Shown here piece by piece: positions 1 to 10,498 of a DNA stretch of 64,000 bases. Under the pieces are notes generated by a model. The model was not told the DNA's origin, did no database searches, and saw only the letters and a list, made by a program, of their open reading frames with translations. Location: NCBI GenBank assembly GCA_005408345.1, contig SEMN01000307.1:186001-250000 (forward strand). Direction: 5' to 3'. The DNA comes from Macquaria australasica. Lineage: Eukaryota; Chordata; Actinopteri; Centrarchiformes; Percichthyidae. The first letter of the stretch is position 1. Each line of letters starts with the position of its first letter. The translations under genes were made by a program, and so were the position numbers.

Positions 1-408
1 AACATAATTATCAAGAAGACCCAGCAGAGGATGTACCTCCTGCTCCACCTTAGGAAGTCCAACCTGCCTCAGGAGATGGTGATCCAGTTCTACACTGCTA
101 TCATCTAGTCTGTTCTCTGCACATCCACCAAACAGGACAGGAACAGATTACAACGGACAGTCAGGACTGCCAAAAGAATCACTGGTGCCAACCTGCCCTC
201 CATTCAGGACTTATACATGTCCAGAGTCAGGAAACAGGCAGGAACCCTGCAGATCCACCACACCTTCCAATTTCTGCCTTCTGGTAGGTGCTACAGAGCA
301 ATGTACGCCAAAACCACCAGACACAAGAACAGTTTCTACCCACAGGCCATCACTCTGATCAACAGCAAACACCAGTCACAGTGTCAGCAACATCCACTGT
401 ACCTGTAA
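1..408 (+). pseudogene. L2-like LINE, 3' end of reverse-transcriptase ORF
   Basis: A single reading frame runs from base 1 to a stop at 406-408. It reads like the C-terminal tail of an L2-type LINE ORF2: KKTQQRMYLLLHLRKSNLPQ, then a VISRL-type region degraded to a TAG stop at 106-108, then RLQRTVRTAKRITG and LPSGRCYRAMYAKT. Relative to the family as I remember it, the segment around 120-140 is shortened without breaking the frame. The element is cut by the window edge, so its 5' part lies outside. With one stop and one in-frame deletion it is inactive but not very old. The clade (L2 rather than another CR1-group LINE) is from memory. Confidence 0.75.
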
Positions 409-602
409 ATTATATATTCTCATTGTTGTTTAAATACAGTTTTTTAACATGTAAAAATCATCAGTCAAACACAAATTTTACACACGCACACATACCTACT
501 TCTTGTATACAATGCAACATGTTCCATTAATCATATTTATTTCGGCACCCTCTGCACTCTGCACCATTGTACTGTTGTCTTACTGTCTACAAATGTTGTT
601 GT

Positions 603-672
<70 letters not shown>

Positions 673-1296
673 TATATACTCAATCCATTAACATATAAAT
701 GTATCAGATCTCCTTTTCCTCCTACCATGATGTCAAAATGACTTTAACAAGGCATCCAATTGTCCAAAAGTCCTAAAATCTTACTGAGCATTCATACATA
801 GCATGAGTATTTTCATGTTTTCATATATGAAATGTGTAAGTATGCAAACGATGATGTGAGATGACTGTTCATGAATATCTGTTCAGCTTTATGTAAACTC
901 GTGTTAACTCATAAGAGAAATTAATGAATTGAGTGTGTCAGTAAAACTATTTCATGTAAAAATGTAGTGAAGTCTTTGTCTTCACTGCAATATATTTTTT
1001 ATATGTATCCATATGTATACATACATGTGCCATGCATATATTGCAGTTTATTGAAAAATATACACACCAGTTTCCCATATATGGAAATGTATTATTGAAT
1101 ATATTGCATTATATTTTCCAATATATTGCCATATATTTTTGTTTCATAAGGGGATTAATTTCACTTCAGAGTATGAGCCTGCTGAAAATAACCAGGGCCA
1201 GATTAACTTACTAGGAGGCCTCAGCAAAACTGATGAATGCCATGGACCCAGAGGACCAATAAGACAGGGTTTGAAGTAGTCTTGAAGGGAAACTCT
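409..1296. other. AT-rich non-coding stretch
   Basis: No gene is visible. The stretch holds the (TA)n tract listed separately and a run of words built on ATATATTGC near 984-1130. Within these, ACTGCAATATA at 984-994 is the inverse of 1038-1048, and ATATATTGC recurs near 1098 and 1120. This could be a small decayed inverted-repeat element, but its ends are not clear. Confidence 0.4.
608..678. repeat. (TA)n microsatellite
   Basis: About 35 TA dinucleotides, broken once by a C near 667. It creates open frames of alternating Tyr/Ile on both strands that are not genes. Confidence 0.97.
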
Positions 1297-1748
1297 GGTA
1301 TTTTTTAACCTTGGCCCAATTTTTTTAATTTTTTAATTTTTAATTTTTTACAAATGTTGGGGTCGAAATGACTAATAGTTACCAAAAGTATTAGAATTCT
1401 CTCCAACTCTGACTCCACCGTTGTCTTCCTGCAACATCTCAACCTCTCGCGAGATTTCAGAGCTTTCAGAGTTTCTGGTTAAACAAAAAGGATCTTACTC
1501 TTTAACAAAATGGTCCGACACTTTGAATAACAATCTGAGCCTGTCAGTGGCAAAAATAAGCACTTTTAGTGGACGTACTTTTCACGTGCGCAGTTGCCCC
1601 AAAGGATTATGTTGCAGCCATTGTAGCCCGTTTGCGGATGTCGGCGGAGGTGATCTACTGGACCAATTCCAAGTATTACTATTAGTATTAAGTATTAGTC
1701 ATTTAGACCCTGAAATATGTAAAAACAGGGCCCAGGTTTAAAAATATG
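1297..1748. mobile_element. Non-autonomous DNA transposon (MITE) with long inverted ends
   Basis: The left end (1299-1378) and the reverse complement of the right end (1691-1748) share the same ordered words: TATTTTT, a CCTKGGCCC block, TTTTTACA, GGGTC and AAATGACTAAT. The left arm carries an extra (T/A)-rich insertion. The interior has no transposase-like frame, so this is a short non-autonomous element. The motif beginning with a 'GGTATTTTTCAACCTGG' type end is, as I remember, very common in percomorph genomes. I could not settle the superfamily, and no clear target duplication is visible. Confidence 0.65.
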
Positions 1749-2204
1749 CTGTAAATATGCTGTAAATGCTGTCCTTACACTTGTTCACCCTGGCTTCAAA
1801 GTTCATCCATAGTTTTTAGGTTCTTGGTGAAGGTCAATAGAGGCTGCCAGTTCTCTTGGTGAGCTCATTTATTCATTCCTTACTTTCATAGTCTCAAAAT
1901 GAACATACAGATTCCGTGATGTTAAAATGCTACACGTGGCACCTGCAAAAAGGAAAAATAACAGTGCTGGGCCCACTTCAAACCATTGCCATCCTTCAGT
2001 TAGCTTGGGCTGGATGTAAATATATAAGTGCAGATGAAGTCAGAGTTAGCTTAATGCTAACCTCTCGCTCTTTTCCTCCATCTCTCTTTCTCTGGGAGTA
2101 CTGATTTAAAAGGCCATTATACTCCATCACCTCCACCATGCACAGTGTCACTGCCATCACTGCAGTGTCAAGTGTCTTATTTCTGTATTAGAGGGGGAGA
2201 GATA

Positions 2205-2235
<31 letters not shown>

Positions 2236-3540
2236 ATGTACTGTACAAGAGGTTAGCTGTGAGTGTGAGTGGGCCTTGCTCCGCTCTGGACGCACTTATC
2301 GCTCCTGCTGTGTAATGGATCCTACTGGATATTTGCATAAGGTATGGAGGTGATGTCATTTGGTCCTCAGAGCTGCATTTCAATGATGGTTGACTGTTAG
2401 CAAAGTGGACATGCTCAGAACAAGCTGCACCACTCCACTTCCTTCTGTTCAAACTTTGATCAAACTTTTATTCAGGACCTCAACTGGATTGAAACTGGTT
2501 TAAATGATAATTGCAGTTTATTAGAAATCTGGAACTTATTTTCATAGCTTTGGCCATTATTCTTATTGGTAATAACAAGATTGTATGGAACCAACACTGT
2601 CACAAAGTTAAATGCTGAGATCCGGGAATGCAACAACATTGAAAATCCCAACGGGTCAAAAGACTTGAGTAGTCAGACGACCATACAGGTTCCAAACAAA
2701 CTCCCAGGTTTGACAAACTAACGATGGCAAACAGTAAAATGTTTACCCAAACTGTTCGTGATTAAAAGCCATCACAGTTTACAGACCGACTTCCTGGCTC
2801 AGTTTTGACCTACCATACTTACAGTAGTTGTGCACGCAGAGTTTTCTTGTACAAGGAGGAATTATGGGCCTGTTTAGTAGTTCATCTTTGCTGACTGCTT
2901 GTGACTTGACTTTGTTGTAGCAATGCTGAAATGACTTCAGTGAGTGCAATGTAACTGATGGAAATGATGCCATAACTTGGAAAATAAAATGTAATTCTAT
3001 TAAGTTGCAATTATCCTTTAACGGTTAAGTCAAAGATCCATGATTTTTATTGTTGGTCAGAAACCTTGTATCTCTCTCATCATCCGACACCACGAAAAAC
3101 ATACTTGTTTTTTTAGGTTTATTTATTCACTTTAATGACCTAAAGAAAAAGCTTGGATAACTCACAGAGGAACCATACAACCCCTAAAATTACAACAGCA
3201 ATTAAAAAAATAAAATCATGTAAGATACATAGAGGCCCACATTTCCACCCTTTCCCATTCCGTGAAGAGCAGGCAGGGTCAGAGCCAAGCTTCCAATCTT
3301 TTTAGAGTCTGTGTTTCTGATGTCAGTGTCACTGTTCAAATGTCAGAACGGTGGAGAAACTTGCATGAACATAATAGTTCAGTCTGCACAAAGGTCACAT
3401 CCCATCAGTTTAATTGTAGTTACAGTATTTAGAACTCTCTTACAAGATCTCCCCTTGAGGATGCTGAGCTTCCTCTCTGTGCCTCCACAACCCTCCCCTT
3501 GCTAATAGCTGTTGTCTTAATGCCAAAGTCGGGTATTTTT
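1749..3540. other. Unassigned non-coding sequence
   Basis: No gene or recognised repeat apart from the (TG)n tract at 2206-2232. The part at 2270-2450 has complex sequence with an octamer-like TATTTGCATAA word and could be a weak regulatory island. The 64-residue minus frame at 2779-2973 ends beside an ACT|GTAAGT donor-like site, but it resembles nothing I know. Confidence 0.4.
2206..2232. repeat. (TG)n microsatellite
   Basis: About 13 uninterrupted TG units. Confidence 0.95.
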
Positions 3541-3850
3541 CAGGTTAAATTTGGGGTGGCGACGCCGGGCAGCGCTATTAATCTCGCTGGCGACGTCGCC
3601 GCGGTGGTAATGAAGGATGGCCGGCGATATTTGTATCCTCGCATGTCGAGTGTTTTGTCAAAAGTAGGCGAGTTTTGCTTGCCTGGTAGATTTGTGTTCC
3701 CCCCTGGGAGCCGTGGCCCAGTAAGAGACAGCAGTTGCTCGACATAATTAGACCGGGAAGGTCCTTGTAAACTCATTAATATCTCGCCCAGGCTGAAATG
3801 GCTGGTTCGCCGGTGGTTCCTTGGCGAAGAGCATGGAGAGATTTTTTTTG
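3541..3850. promoter_or_regulatory. CpG-rich candidate conserved non-coding element
   Basis: Complex, GC- and CpG-rich sequence stands out sharply from AT-rich flanks. It contains a perfect 12-bp palindrome GGCGACGTCGCC at 3589-3600, ATTAAT words at about 3577 and 3777, and a CATAATTAGACC-type homeodomain site near 3743. Both strands are open for about 80 codons, but no product is recognisable, and long double-strand openness is common in conserved enhancers. There is no TATA box or obvious downstream exon, although a small CpG-island promoter is an alternative. Conservation is inferred by eye only. Confidence 0.5.
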
Positions 3851-5774
3851 TGGAGAAAGGAAGATGTCACGTTAAAGTAGCAGGATGAATGGAGGGTTTG
3901 AAGTAAATCAGTTGAGGTGTTGGTCATGAAGGGCTACAGGGTGTCTGGGTGCACTGCAGAGCTCCAGAGAGGGCTTGTATAAGGGAATTAAACAGATCAT
4001 GGCTTTACAGAGGAACACTGCTCAGTTGTAGAATTTATTTCTGTTATTTCTCTGACCTGAATGCTGTTTAAAAGCCACAGTAAGAATTCACTCAACACAG
4101 AGCAAACTGCATTGAATTTGATTTGCCACAAAAAAAACATCCAAACCTGTTTCTATGGGGATTTTGATTTTAGATATGGCTTCTATGTGAATGCACATAA
4201 AAGTTAGCGTCATCCTTACTTTTTAATGTAATACAGTACATAATTACAACTACTATTTGGATGTACTGAATCTAAGGTACAATGTATACTCTGCTTACAC
4301 ACACATCCAATGGAAAACCCTATAAAAAACAATTGAAACATGTAGAGATGTTTTCTGATGTATTTATTTTGGTTAATAGAGAAACAGTGAAAAGGCTTTG
4401 TGTCGTTTAATCTGTTTTGTTTGGACAAACTGCTGTAACCTATTCTCTTAACATACTGTTACTGTGTTTTTGAGTGAAAGACTTTCTAAAAGTATAACAT
4501 TATCAATACATGGTTGGTCAGTTACACTCATTTATTTGTTTGGCCTGTCCATTCCACTGGAGGAAAAACCTATTACAAAGTGTTTTTGGTGCAACTCTTG
4601 GATTATATTTTGTGTCAGTTTGACCAGTTTGAGTTTGTGTGTGCCAATAAGTTAAATGGTATTATGGTATTTTTAAACCTGGTGGTTATATAATATGGTT
4701 GCACCACGGAGACGTAAGGTTCATTTTAGCTACTCTGGCGTAAAGTCCACACTAACCAAAATACTGTCGCAGAAAATGATTTTTTCACTTCCTGTGGCCA
4801 ATAACATTACCGTGTTGTCTCTCGTGCCCAGTTGTCTTTGAACACTTTGCTACGCAATAGCGAAGAGGCTAACGGCTAGAAATAGCTAACGTTAATCACC
4901 AAACAACAAAAAGGTACGTAAACTAGGACAAAGCATTATGACAAGGTGATAACTATAGAAGCTAAATCTACAACTAGTGCTAAATAACAACAGTGACATC
5001 GAGTGATGAAACTGTCAACTACAACACAGGGTAATATAATGTTTCCTTATTATTGGGCAGATGAAATTGTAACATTATTTCAAACACATAATGATAGCCT
5101 ACACTGTTAAATTAGTAGTTAGAAAGTTATCTAACCCTGTACATTTTGCTTGCCGGTGTAATTCGCTCCTTCTCATCCTGCAAGTTATCCCACCTTTCAA
5201 AACGATGCGCCGTGCCAACCGCTATTTTACGGAGGGCTTCACACCTACTGAGGGCTAGGTGTAGGATTTAAGTTGGAACTTATGCCTATTTTGGAACTGT
5301 TTCAGCTGGTGCAACCCTTGAAATGTTTGTAGTGCATAAACTCTGACCTAACTTAGAAATTATGTTCAAACTAGGCTACGTTTGAACTTAAACATAACTG
5401 GTACAACCCAGTGCTGGTGCTGTACTGTAAATAGCACTTAAACTATCACTTCTGGACACTAAACACACTCTTTTCATTGTCTTTCTCATACACACACATA
5501 GTGATCTATCACATGACACACCCCTGCCACATGGTTTTGTGCATTATTTTGGACGAATATTTTCAATGATTTGATTGGCCACAAACTGGGGCAAGCTGTT
5601 CATGTATGAGAGGGCAGTAGAGGAAATAGTCCCAGAATGCCCTGCTGTTCCTCTCTACACAAGCTAAGTCCCTCGGGTACACCTACACACTTTGTGACCT
5701 CTCTGTGTCAGTGGACATCATCAGGCAGATTAAAATCAGTTAATGCACTTGGGGCCAGTTGACTCTCTCTCTGT

Positions 5775-5775
<1 letters not shown>

Positions 5776-5813
<38 letters not shown>

Positions 5814-5829
5814 ACACACACACACACAA
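5776..5829. repeat. (CA)n microsatellite
   Basis: About 26 CA units with one CT interruption. Confidence 0.95.
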
Positions 5830-5917
5830 CCATCAACCAGCCATTTCTCACTCACTTTTTAAAATTAATACCCATTGTTTTTGCTAAGCAGAGGATGTCC
5901 TGGAGGCAGCCTCACGG

Positions 5918-5945
<28 letters not shown>
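5918..5945. repeat. (TG)n microsatellite
   Basis: About 14 TG units. Confidence 0.95.
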
Positions 5946-5948
<3 letters not shown>

Positions 5949-5979
5949 GGCTGCACATAGATTCAGTGAAGAGAGGGTT

Positions 5980-6430
5980 TCAGTGGATTACCATGGCCCC
6001 AAAGTGCTGTGCCCTTTCATTAACCTTGCCTCTTAGTCGTCTCATTTAATACAAAACAAATTTCTAATCTGCAGCCTGCTAAACAGTTCTGCGGCTCGCT
6101 CTGTGGCTGTGTGAGTGTGTATGTGTGTGCATTACTGTTACTCTTATTGCCTTGGGTTCCCTCTGCCTAGCCCCCTAATTACTCCCCGAAACAGGCGGCC
6201 AGGCTCCTCCTATGTGCTATCATCATTTTAAATTTATTTTGATTGATTTGTGTCAGCTTTAACTATGCTTTGGGCCGAGGTCGATAAATAAAGATCAATA
6301 CTTTAATGTTTTCCTCTGAACCTTTATTAAAAAATAGATTGGCTATAAAGAGGGCTGAATTACGAGGAGGACTGCCTACTTCCAATGCATGTCAACTGGA
6401 ATCTAATTGAACAACATTGAACGGGCAGAG
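5980..6430. promoter_or_regulatory. Candidate conserved non-coding element
   Basis: Complex sequence without repeat character. It holds homeodomain-type cores (CTAATTACTCC near 6175, TTTCATTAACC near 6017, TTGATTGATTTG near 6240) and GATAAATAAAGATCAATA near 6285. The texture matches that of developmental enhancers. No splice sites or frames are convincing. Confidence 0.45.
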
Positions 6431-6579
6431 ATTAGTCCAGGGAATGTGAGCTGCAGGAGGCCCAGGCTGTTGGAGAGGGAGTAGAGAGGAAGACTGAGGA
6501 ATTGATGCTGCAAGGTGAAAGAGAGAAAAGAAAAGTTGGTTTGATGGGTTGTTTGGTCCAGCTGAAAACAACTCATGAT

Positions 6580-7125
6580 GTGGTTTTGCTTCTGCTGAGT
6601 AGCAATAGTCCAGACGGGAGATGACAAGCACCTGGATGAGCACCTGGTCCAACCTCCCTGGTGAGGAAGGTGTGAATCCTTCTGATGTTGTAAAGGAGGA
6701 GTCGACAGGAGTGGGCTAACTGTTGCAATGTTTGCTAAGAACGTTTGCTTCTTCATTCAGGGTGCGGGTTCCTTGTTGTTCGAGTTGACACCACGCTGGT
6801 GACGGATCAGTGAAGGGGCCCTCTCCCCTGGAGGAACACAAGATCAATCTTGTCCAGGTTGAGCATTAGGTGGTGCCTTGACCCCCACTCCGAGATGTCA
6901 GCCAGGTAAGCAGCAATGCGTGCCTCCACTTGGGTGTCAGATAGCTGGGTGTCATCAGCGTAGCAGTGGTAGGAGAAGCCATGTAAGCACAAAGCATCCT
7001 TGTGTAGAGGGAGAAGAGGAGAGGGCCTAGGATGGAGCCTTGTGGAACTCCTGTTGTCAGGCTGCATGGATCAGACACCCATCATTTCCATATCACCTGT
7101 TAGGAGCAGACAGAGATCCTATAAG
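6580..7125 (-). pseudogene. L2-like LINE reverse-transcriptase fragment
   Basis: On the minus strand, pieces of a LINE reverse transcriptase follow in the correct order. QVIWK-stop-WVSDP (about 7120-7080) comes first, then TTGVPQGSILGPLLFSLYT (about 7066-7013). Next, after a frame change, is FSYHCYADDTQL with the catalytic YADD at 6951-6962, then ADISEW-HHLMLNLDK. After another frame change comes VLVISRLDYC near 6630-6606. The fold's palm motifs are present, but stops and at least two frameshifts make it dead. Downstream of RLDYC the match to the family is lost. Confidence 0.85.
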
Positions 7126-7249
7126 TGTGGAGGAGAGGATCTGGTGATGGTGCAGACATTAATTCTCTCTACTGAACAATAACCAGAAAATAATGGACTG
7201 TGACTTAGAGTAACATTTATTTAACATATCAATAGTTGAGAACACTTGC

Positions 7250-7590
7250 ACATTTGTGTTTGACTTCCCTTATCTCATTACATCTGCGGGAAGTTTTAGC
7301 AGGCTTTTCCTGGTATGTAGTGGAAATAGCAAACCCGTATGTAATAGAATGCTGACTCTGGAACGATCCGCTTCAGCCTCCATACTGAGGTTGGGAAGCA
7401 CAGGGAGACTCCTTGATGGATCCAGGGTGAAGTTGTATCTAACTTCAGGGCTAAACCACGTCACTAGCTGCTGGTAAACAAAACTCAGGAACTTGACTTG
7501 ATCGTCTCTGACTCTGTTTCTGTATATTTGTGTTCTCCAGCTGTGGCCTCTCTGTCCAGCAGTCAGTCTCATAGGGATCATAGTATATCA
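7250..7590 (-). other. Unidentified open frame, possible decayed element
   Basis: A 103-codon minus-strand frame (7270-7581) has a protein-like composition, including QLVTWFSPEVRYNFTLDPSR and LPVLPNLSMEAEADRSRVS. It has no low-complexity character and no overlap with a microsatellite. I do not recognise a family. It lies next to the LINE remnant on the same strand and could be another transposon piece, a pseudogene or a chance frame. No convincing splice sites frame it. Confidence 0.3.
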
Positions 7591-8040
7591 TAATCTGAAC
7601 ACATTTTACCTCAAGTTAGTGGATATATCTCAAATAACTGTATTTGATCACCAATGGGCTTGTCTCTTTCATCCCTCCAAAGGGAGGTCAAAGGTCAGAT
7701 TCAACTACAAAGAAGCAGCCCTGGAGGGGGGTTAGGGATTCAGTAGCTCAGTGACACTAAAGCAGGGTAAATAGATAGTCTGCCTACTCACTAGTTCACC
7801 ATACTGGACAACTAATGCATGAATGTATGAAGTATCCAAACTGGAAAGTGTTGATTCTCTGTTGCTTGGGTAGATGTTGATATTCCTTGTGCACTGGGGA
7901 AATTTTGTCTGGATCATGGCATTAAAAAAAAGGTCAGAAGGTCGCCAGAAAAGTGAAAGGTAGTCAGTGATGCTGACAAGCAGACTGACTGACAGCGTCA
8001 CCGGACCAAAATAAAACAAAAAAAGGCTGAAATATTTAAT
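7591..8040. other. Unassigned non-coding sequence
   Basis: No gene, repeat or regulatory cluster is recognised here. The 109-codon minus frame at 7732-8061 shows no motif. Confidence 0.4.
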
Positions 8041-8044
8041 AATG

Positions 8045-8230
8045 TGCGTGGAAGGGCCCAACCGGGTTATGTCTCAGGGCAGGGCAGGAAGCGTGGCGAG
8101 GTGGGATTAAAATGCTCTTTGTGTCACTGTCATTGTCAGACAAACAGAGAGAACACACCGTCCTCTGGTGCGTCAACTGTCTTTCCAATCCACACTGTGA
8201 TTAACCTTTTGTACAGGGCACAGATTATGG
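8045..8230. promoter_or_regulatory. Candidate conserved non-coding element (weak)
   Basis: GC-balanced, complex sequence with GGGATTAAAATGCTC near 8104 and TGATTAACC near 8200. It contrasts with the AT-rich flanks. The call is by texture only. Confidence 0.3.
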
Positions 8231-8619
8231 CCTAAATGTGGTATGCTTACACAGACACACACACTTTACACACACTGCAATTTAGCTCAGAATGGTTTGT
8301 TGCCTAGTCAGTACAGTAGCACATACTCAGCTAACACTTTTTATATAGTATATTTATTATTATGATTTTAGTTTCTAAGTTAATTCTTAGCATAAAAAGC
8401 TTCAGGAAATCCATATTCAATTTGTTATGATGTTATAACATATTCGTTTTCAACATTTTTTGCACTTTGTCCTGTTTATAATCATAAAAAATATTCTTTG
8501 ACTGTGCTTTTAATACAATTGAGGACCACTTTGTTTAAAGTGTTTTTTTGTCTTATTCTGTTGTGCATAATATACTTACTTTTCCTAAAGCTGTACTCTT
8601 CAATATGTTTAGATTAACA
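8231..8619. other. AT-rich non-coding sequence
   Basis: Nothing recognisable beyond AT-rich single-copy-like DNA. Confidence 0.4.
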
Positions 8620-8912
8620 ATGGATCAAATGACGCGAATGCCATGATGTGTAGTGTGAAAGGGGGTCCTTCGTAGTGACGAACCAAACTTAGCCCCCAAT
8701 TATCACCCAAATAAACAGCTCCCCTCAGCTTTACGGAGCATTTTGGTGTTGTTCAATTCATTGTTTTTGGTTTAAGGGCCCGCACCATGACTGTTTTGGT
8801 TCCCCATCACCATTCTCATAACTTTGTTTCCAGCCCCAGCAGGCAGCTGTTTTTTGTCTGCTGGATGTGTACCAACTGTTTGCTAACACATTCACTTTAA
8901 TAACTTTATAAG
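8620..8912 (+). repeat. Dispersed repeat, family A, copy 1
   Basis: This starts at ATGGATCAAATGACG, continues through GTGTGAAAGGGGG and GTTTTGGTT words, and ends near GCTGGATGTG and GTTTGCTAACACATTC. The same ordered words occur at 11578-11912 (inverted) and 35715-36075. This copy carries internal deletions. It is a non-coding interspersed repeat type that I know as common in teleosts; superfamily not settled. Confidence 0.75.
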
Positions 8913-9012
8913 ACTTTAATATTTGTATTTTCATAGGCTGCAAATAATACATTAGCAGTCTACCTGCAGCCACAATTGATGAATAAAGCTAACTAATATT
9001 ACTAACTGCCGT

Positions 9013-9318
9013 GGGCGGATTATGAGGCAATGGGGCCCTGGGCACAGACATGTAAAAGGCCCCACCACCTCTCCTACATAGGAGCAAGACACACAGTCTT
9101 TGTGGTCGTTTTGTGTCTCTTTGTGGTCATTTTGCATCTTTTTGTCTTCTTCTTGTCTGTCTTTGTGGTTGTTTTGTGTCTCTTTGTGGTCATTGTGCAT
9201 CTCTTTGCGGTTGCTATGTGTCTCTTTGACGGACATTTTGCAGGTGAAGCCCAGGGGGGCCCCTTAACTCTTTGGACCCCTGGGCCTGTGCCCGGTAGGC
9301 CCGTTCAATAATCCATCC
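9013..9318. mobile_element. Inverted-repeat element with internal 21-bp minisatellite
   Basis: The left end (GGATTATGAGG and CTGGGCACAGAC) is mirrored at the right end, whose reverse complement reads GGATTATTGAACGGG then CCGGGCACAGG. The imperfect inverted termini are about 35 bp. The centre is a 21-bp tandem repeat listed separately. No transposase frame is present. Both strands are open across the repeats because 21 is a multiple of three, which gives false proteins. Confidence 0.65.
9099..9240. repeat. 21-bp minisatellite, about seven units
   Basis: Units start at 9099, 9120, 9141, 9162, 9183, 9204 and 9225. The consensus starts TTTGTGGTCGTTTTG and ends TGTCTC. The third unit is the most diverged. 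The array lies wholly inside the inverted-repeat element at 9013-9318. Confidence 0.85.
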
Positions 9319-10182
9319 ATGCCAACTGCAATATTATTAAAGAAAAACTATGGTTAATTACAACTTGGATTTTATTTTCATACCTCAATGATTCAGTTGT
9401 ACTCCCCAGTGTAATTACTGAGATCTGGGAACAAAGCAACAATGAACAACAGGAAACACAAGTGGTCAGATGATTAAACAGATTTTAAACAAAGACCCAA
9501 CCTTTAATTTTAACGTTCACCTTTGTTTTTTCTTCCAAAAGCATTTGGAAGAAAAAACAAAGGTGAACATTAATATATAATCAAACTTGTCAGGTTGAGG
9601 ACTGTTCTTTAAGATGGACTTTGTTTGTTCATTGTACACATGCATGAGTTTGCAGAAGAAACCCAGCAATAATACATTTATAGTCATTTGGAACCTTTCA
9701 AAAGGGATACCCTGCTGAGAAGAAATTACCATTCACTGGCGTGCCTGTGTCTGGCACAAAGTAAAACCACAGTCAAATCTGGTGGAACAGTGGGTTTAAG
9801 AGTGATCCAAAAAGCACTGAAAAGATGGCCTGACATTTTAATATTCATCCTGTTGTCCTTGCCAGATTGCAATGCGTTTTTTTTTTGTTTTCTTTTTAAC
9901 TAAAAGCAAGAACGGAAACATTTTCAGCACAACCCAAAAACTTTCCTGATCGCATTTTGACAAGCAAAGATAAAACAAGACAAACTCAAAAATATCAAAG
10001 AGCGATAAAGAAAAATGTTAAACAGAAGGTGGAATCACTGCAGCACTTAGGATCCTATATTTCATGATACTGTCACTTTTATTTGAATACCTGATGTATT
10101 AAAGCCTAGTTAAATGCAAGGGATTAAACACAATATAAACTTGATCCCATTCAGTAACTGGCTCTTAATCTGTCTTTGTCAG
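9319..10182. other. Unassigned non-coding sequence with a perfect palindrome
   Basis: No gene is seen. It contains the hairpin at 9515-9568 (listed separately) and a T-rich run near 9877. The rest is AT-rich and featureless to my reading. Confidence 0.4.
9515..9568. repeat. Perfect inverted repeat, 25-bp arms, 4-nt loop
   Basis: The left arm 9515-9539 is the exact reverse complement of 9544-9568, separated by AGCA. Outside one mismatch the pairing continues weakly for several A/T bases. A perfect palindrome of this length decays quickly unless young or selected. No known small-RNA precursor is recognised. Confidence 0.9.
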
Positions 10183-10251
10183 GTGGAAGAATACTGATGT
10201 ACTGCCTCCCAGCTCTTCGCCGCTGCCTGTCTCTGAACTGCCTCTAGTCGG
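10183..10251 (+). other. Candidate 69-nt exon, gene unknown
   Basis: The acceptor context is pyrimidine-rich, ending TGTCTTTGTCAG|G at 10182. The donor is TCGG|GTATGT at 10252. Between them, frame 2 alone is open and reads WKNTDVLPPSSSPLPVSEL followed by PLV; the other two frames contain stops. The length is 23 codons and both introns would be phase 2, so inclusion or skipping would preserve the frame. The Pro/Ser-rich peptide matches nothing I recognise. It could be a small cassette exon of a larger gene on the + strand, or chance. Confidence 0.35.
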
Positions 10252-10279
10252 GTATGTGATTGGAGCTCACACTTATAAT

Positions 10280-10280
<1 letters not shown>

Positions 10281-10326
<46 letters not shown>
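10281..10326. repeat. (GT)n microsatellite
   Basis: About 23 GT units starting 29 bp downstream of the candidate exon's donor site. Confidence 0.97.
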
Positions 10327-10329
<3 letters not shown>

Positions 10330-10481
10330 GGAAAAGGCTAGAGAGCTGAATCTTGCCAGCAGTTTCACTGGTCAACAGTCCTGAGAGGTGAAATCCTGTC
10401 TGGAAGAGAATGTAGAAGGAAGACCTTGAGTTATGTCCATCTCAGTGGACACACACACACGCACAGTGGCCAATGAAGGTT

Positions 10482-10498
10482 GGGGGGGGGGGGGGGGG
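10482..10498. repeat. Poly-G run
   Basis: Seventeen consecutive G residues. Assembly length is often unreliable in such runs. Confidence 0.95.

Larger units (their letters stand above)
3851..5979. other. Unassigned non-coding sequence with microsatellites
   Basis: No gene is seen. The segment at 4680-5250 has the texture of a decayed repeat (GCTAACGGCTAG and GCTAACGTTAA words), but no ends could be defined. (CA)n lies at 5776-5829 and (TG)n at 5918-5945; their opposite polarity would let them pair. Confidence 0.4.

Noticed and set aside
6900..6912. CCAG|GTAAGC donor-like site on the plus strand
   Set aside because: It lies inside a minus-strand LINE reverse-transcriptase fragment.
9099..9240. 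Repeats with similar spacing suggesting a CRISPR array
   Set aside because: The units are contiguous 21-bp tandem copies without spacers in a vertebrate genome.
8952..9311. Heptad-like repeat proteins on both strands
   Set aside because: They result from the 21-bp minisatellite inside a transposon, since 21 is divisible by three.
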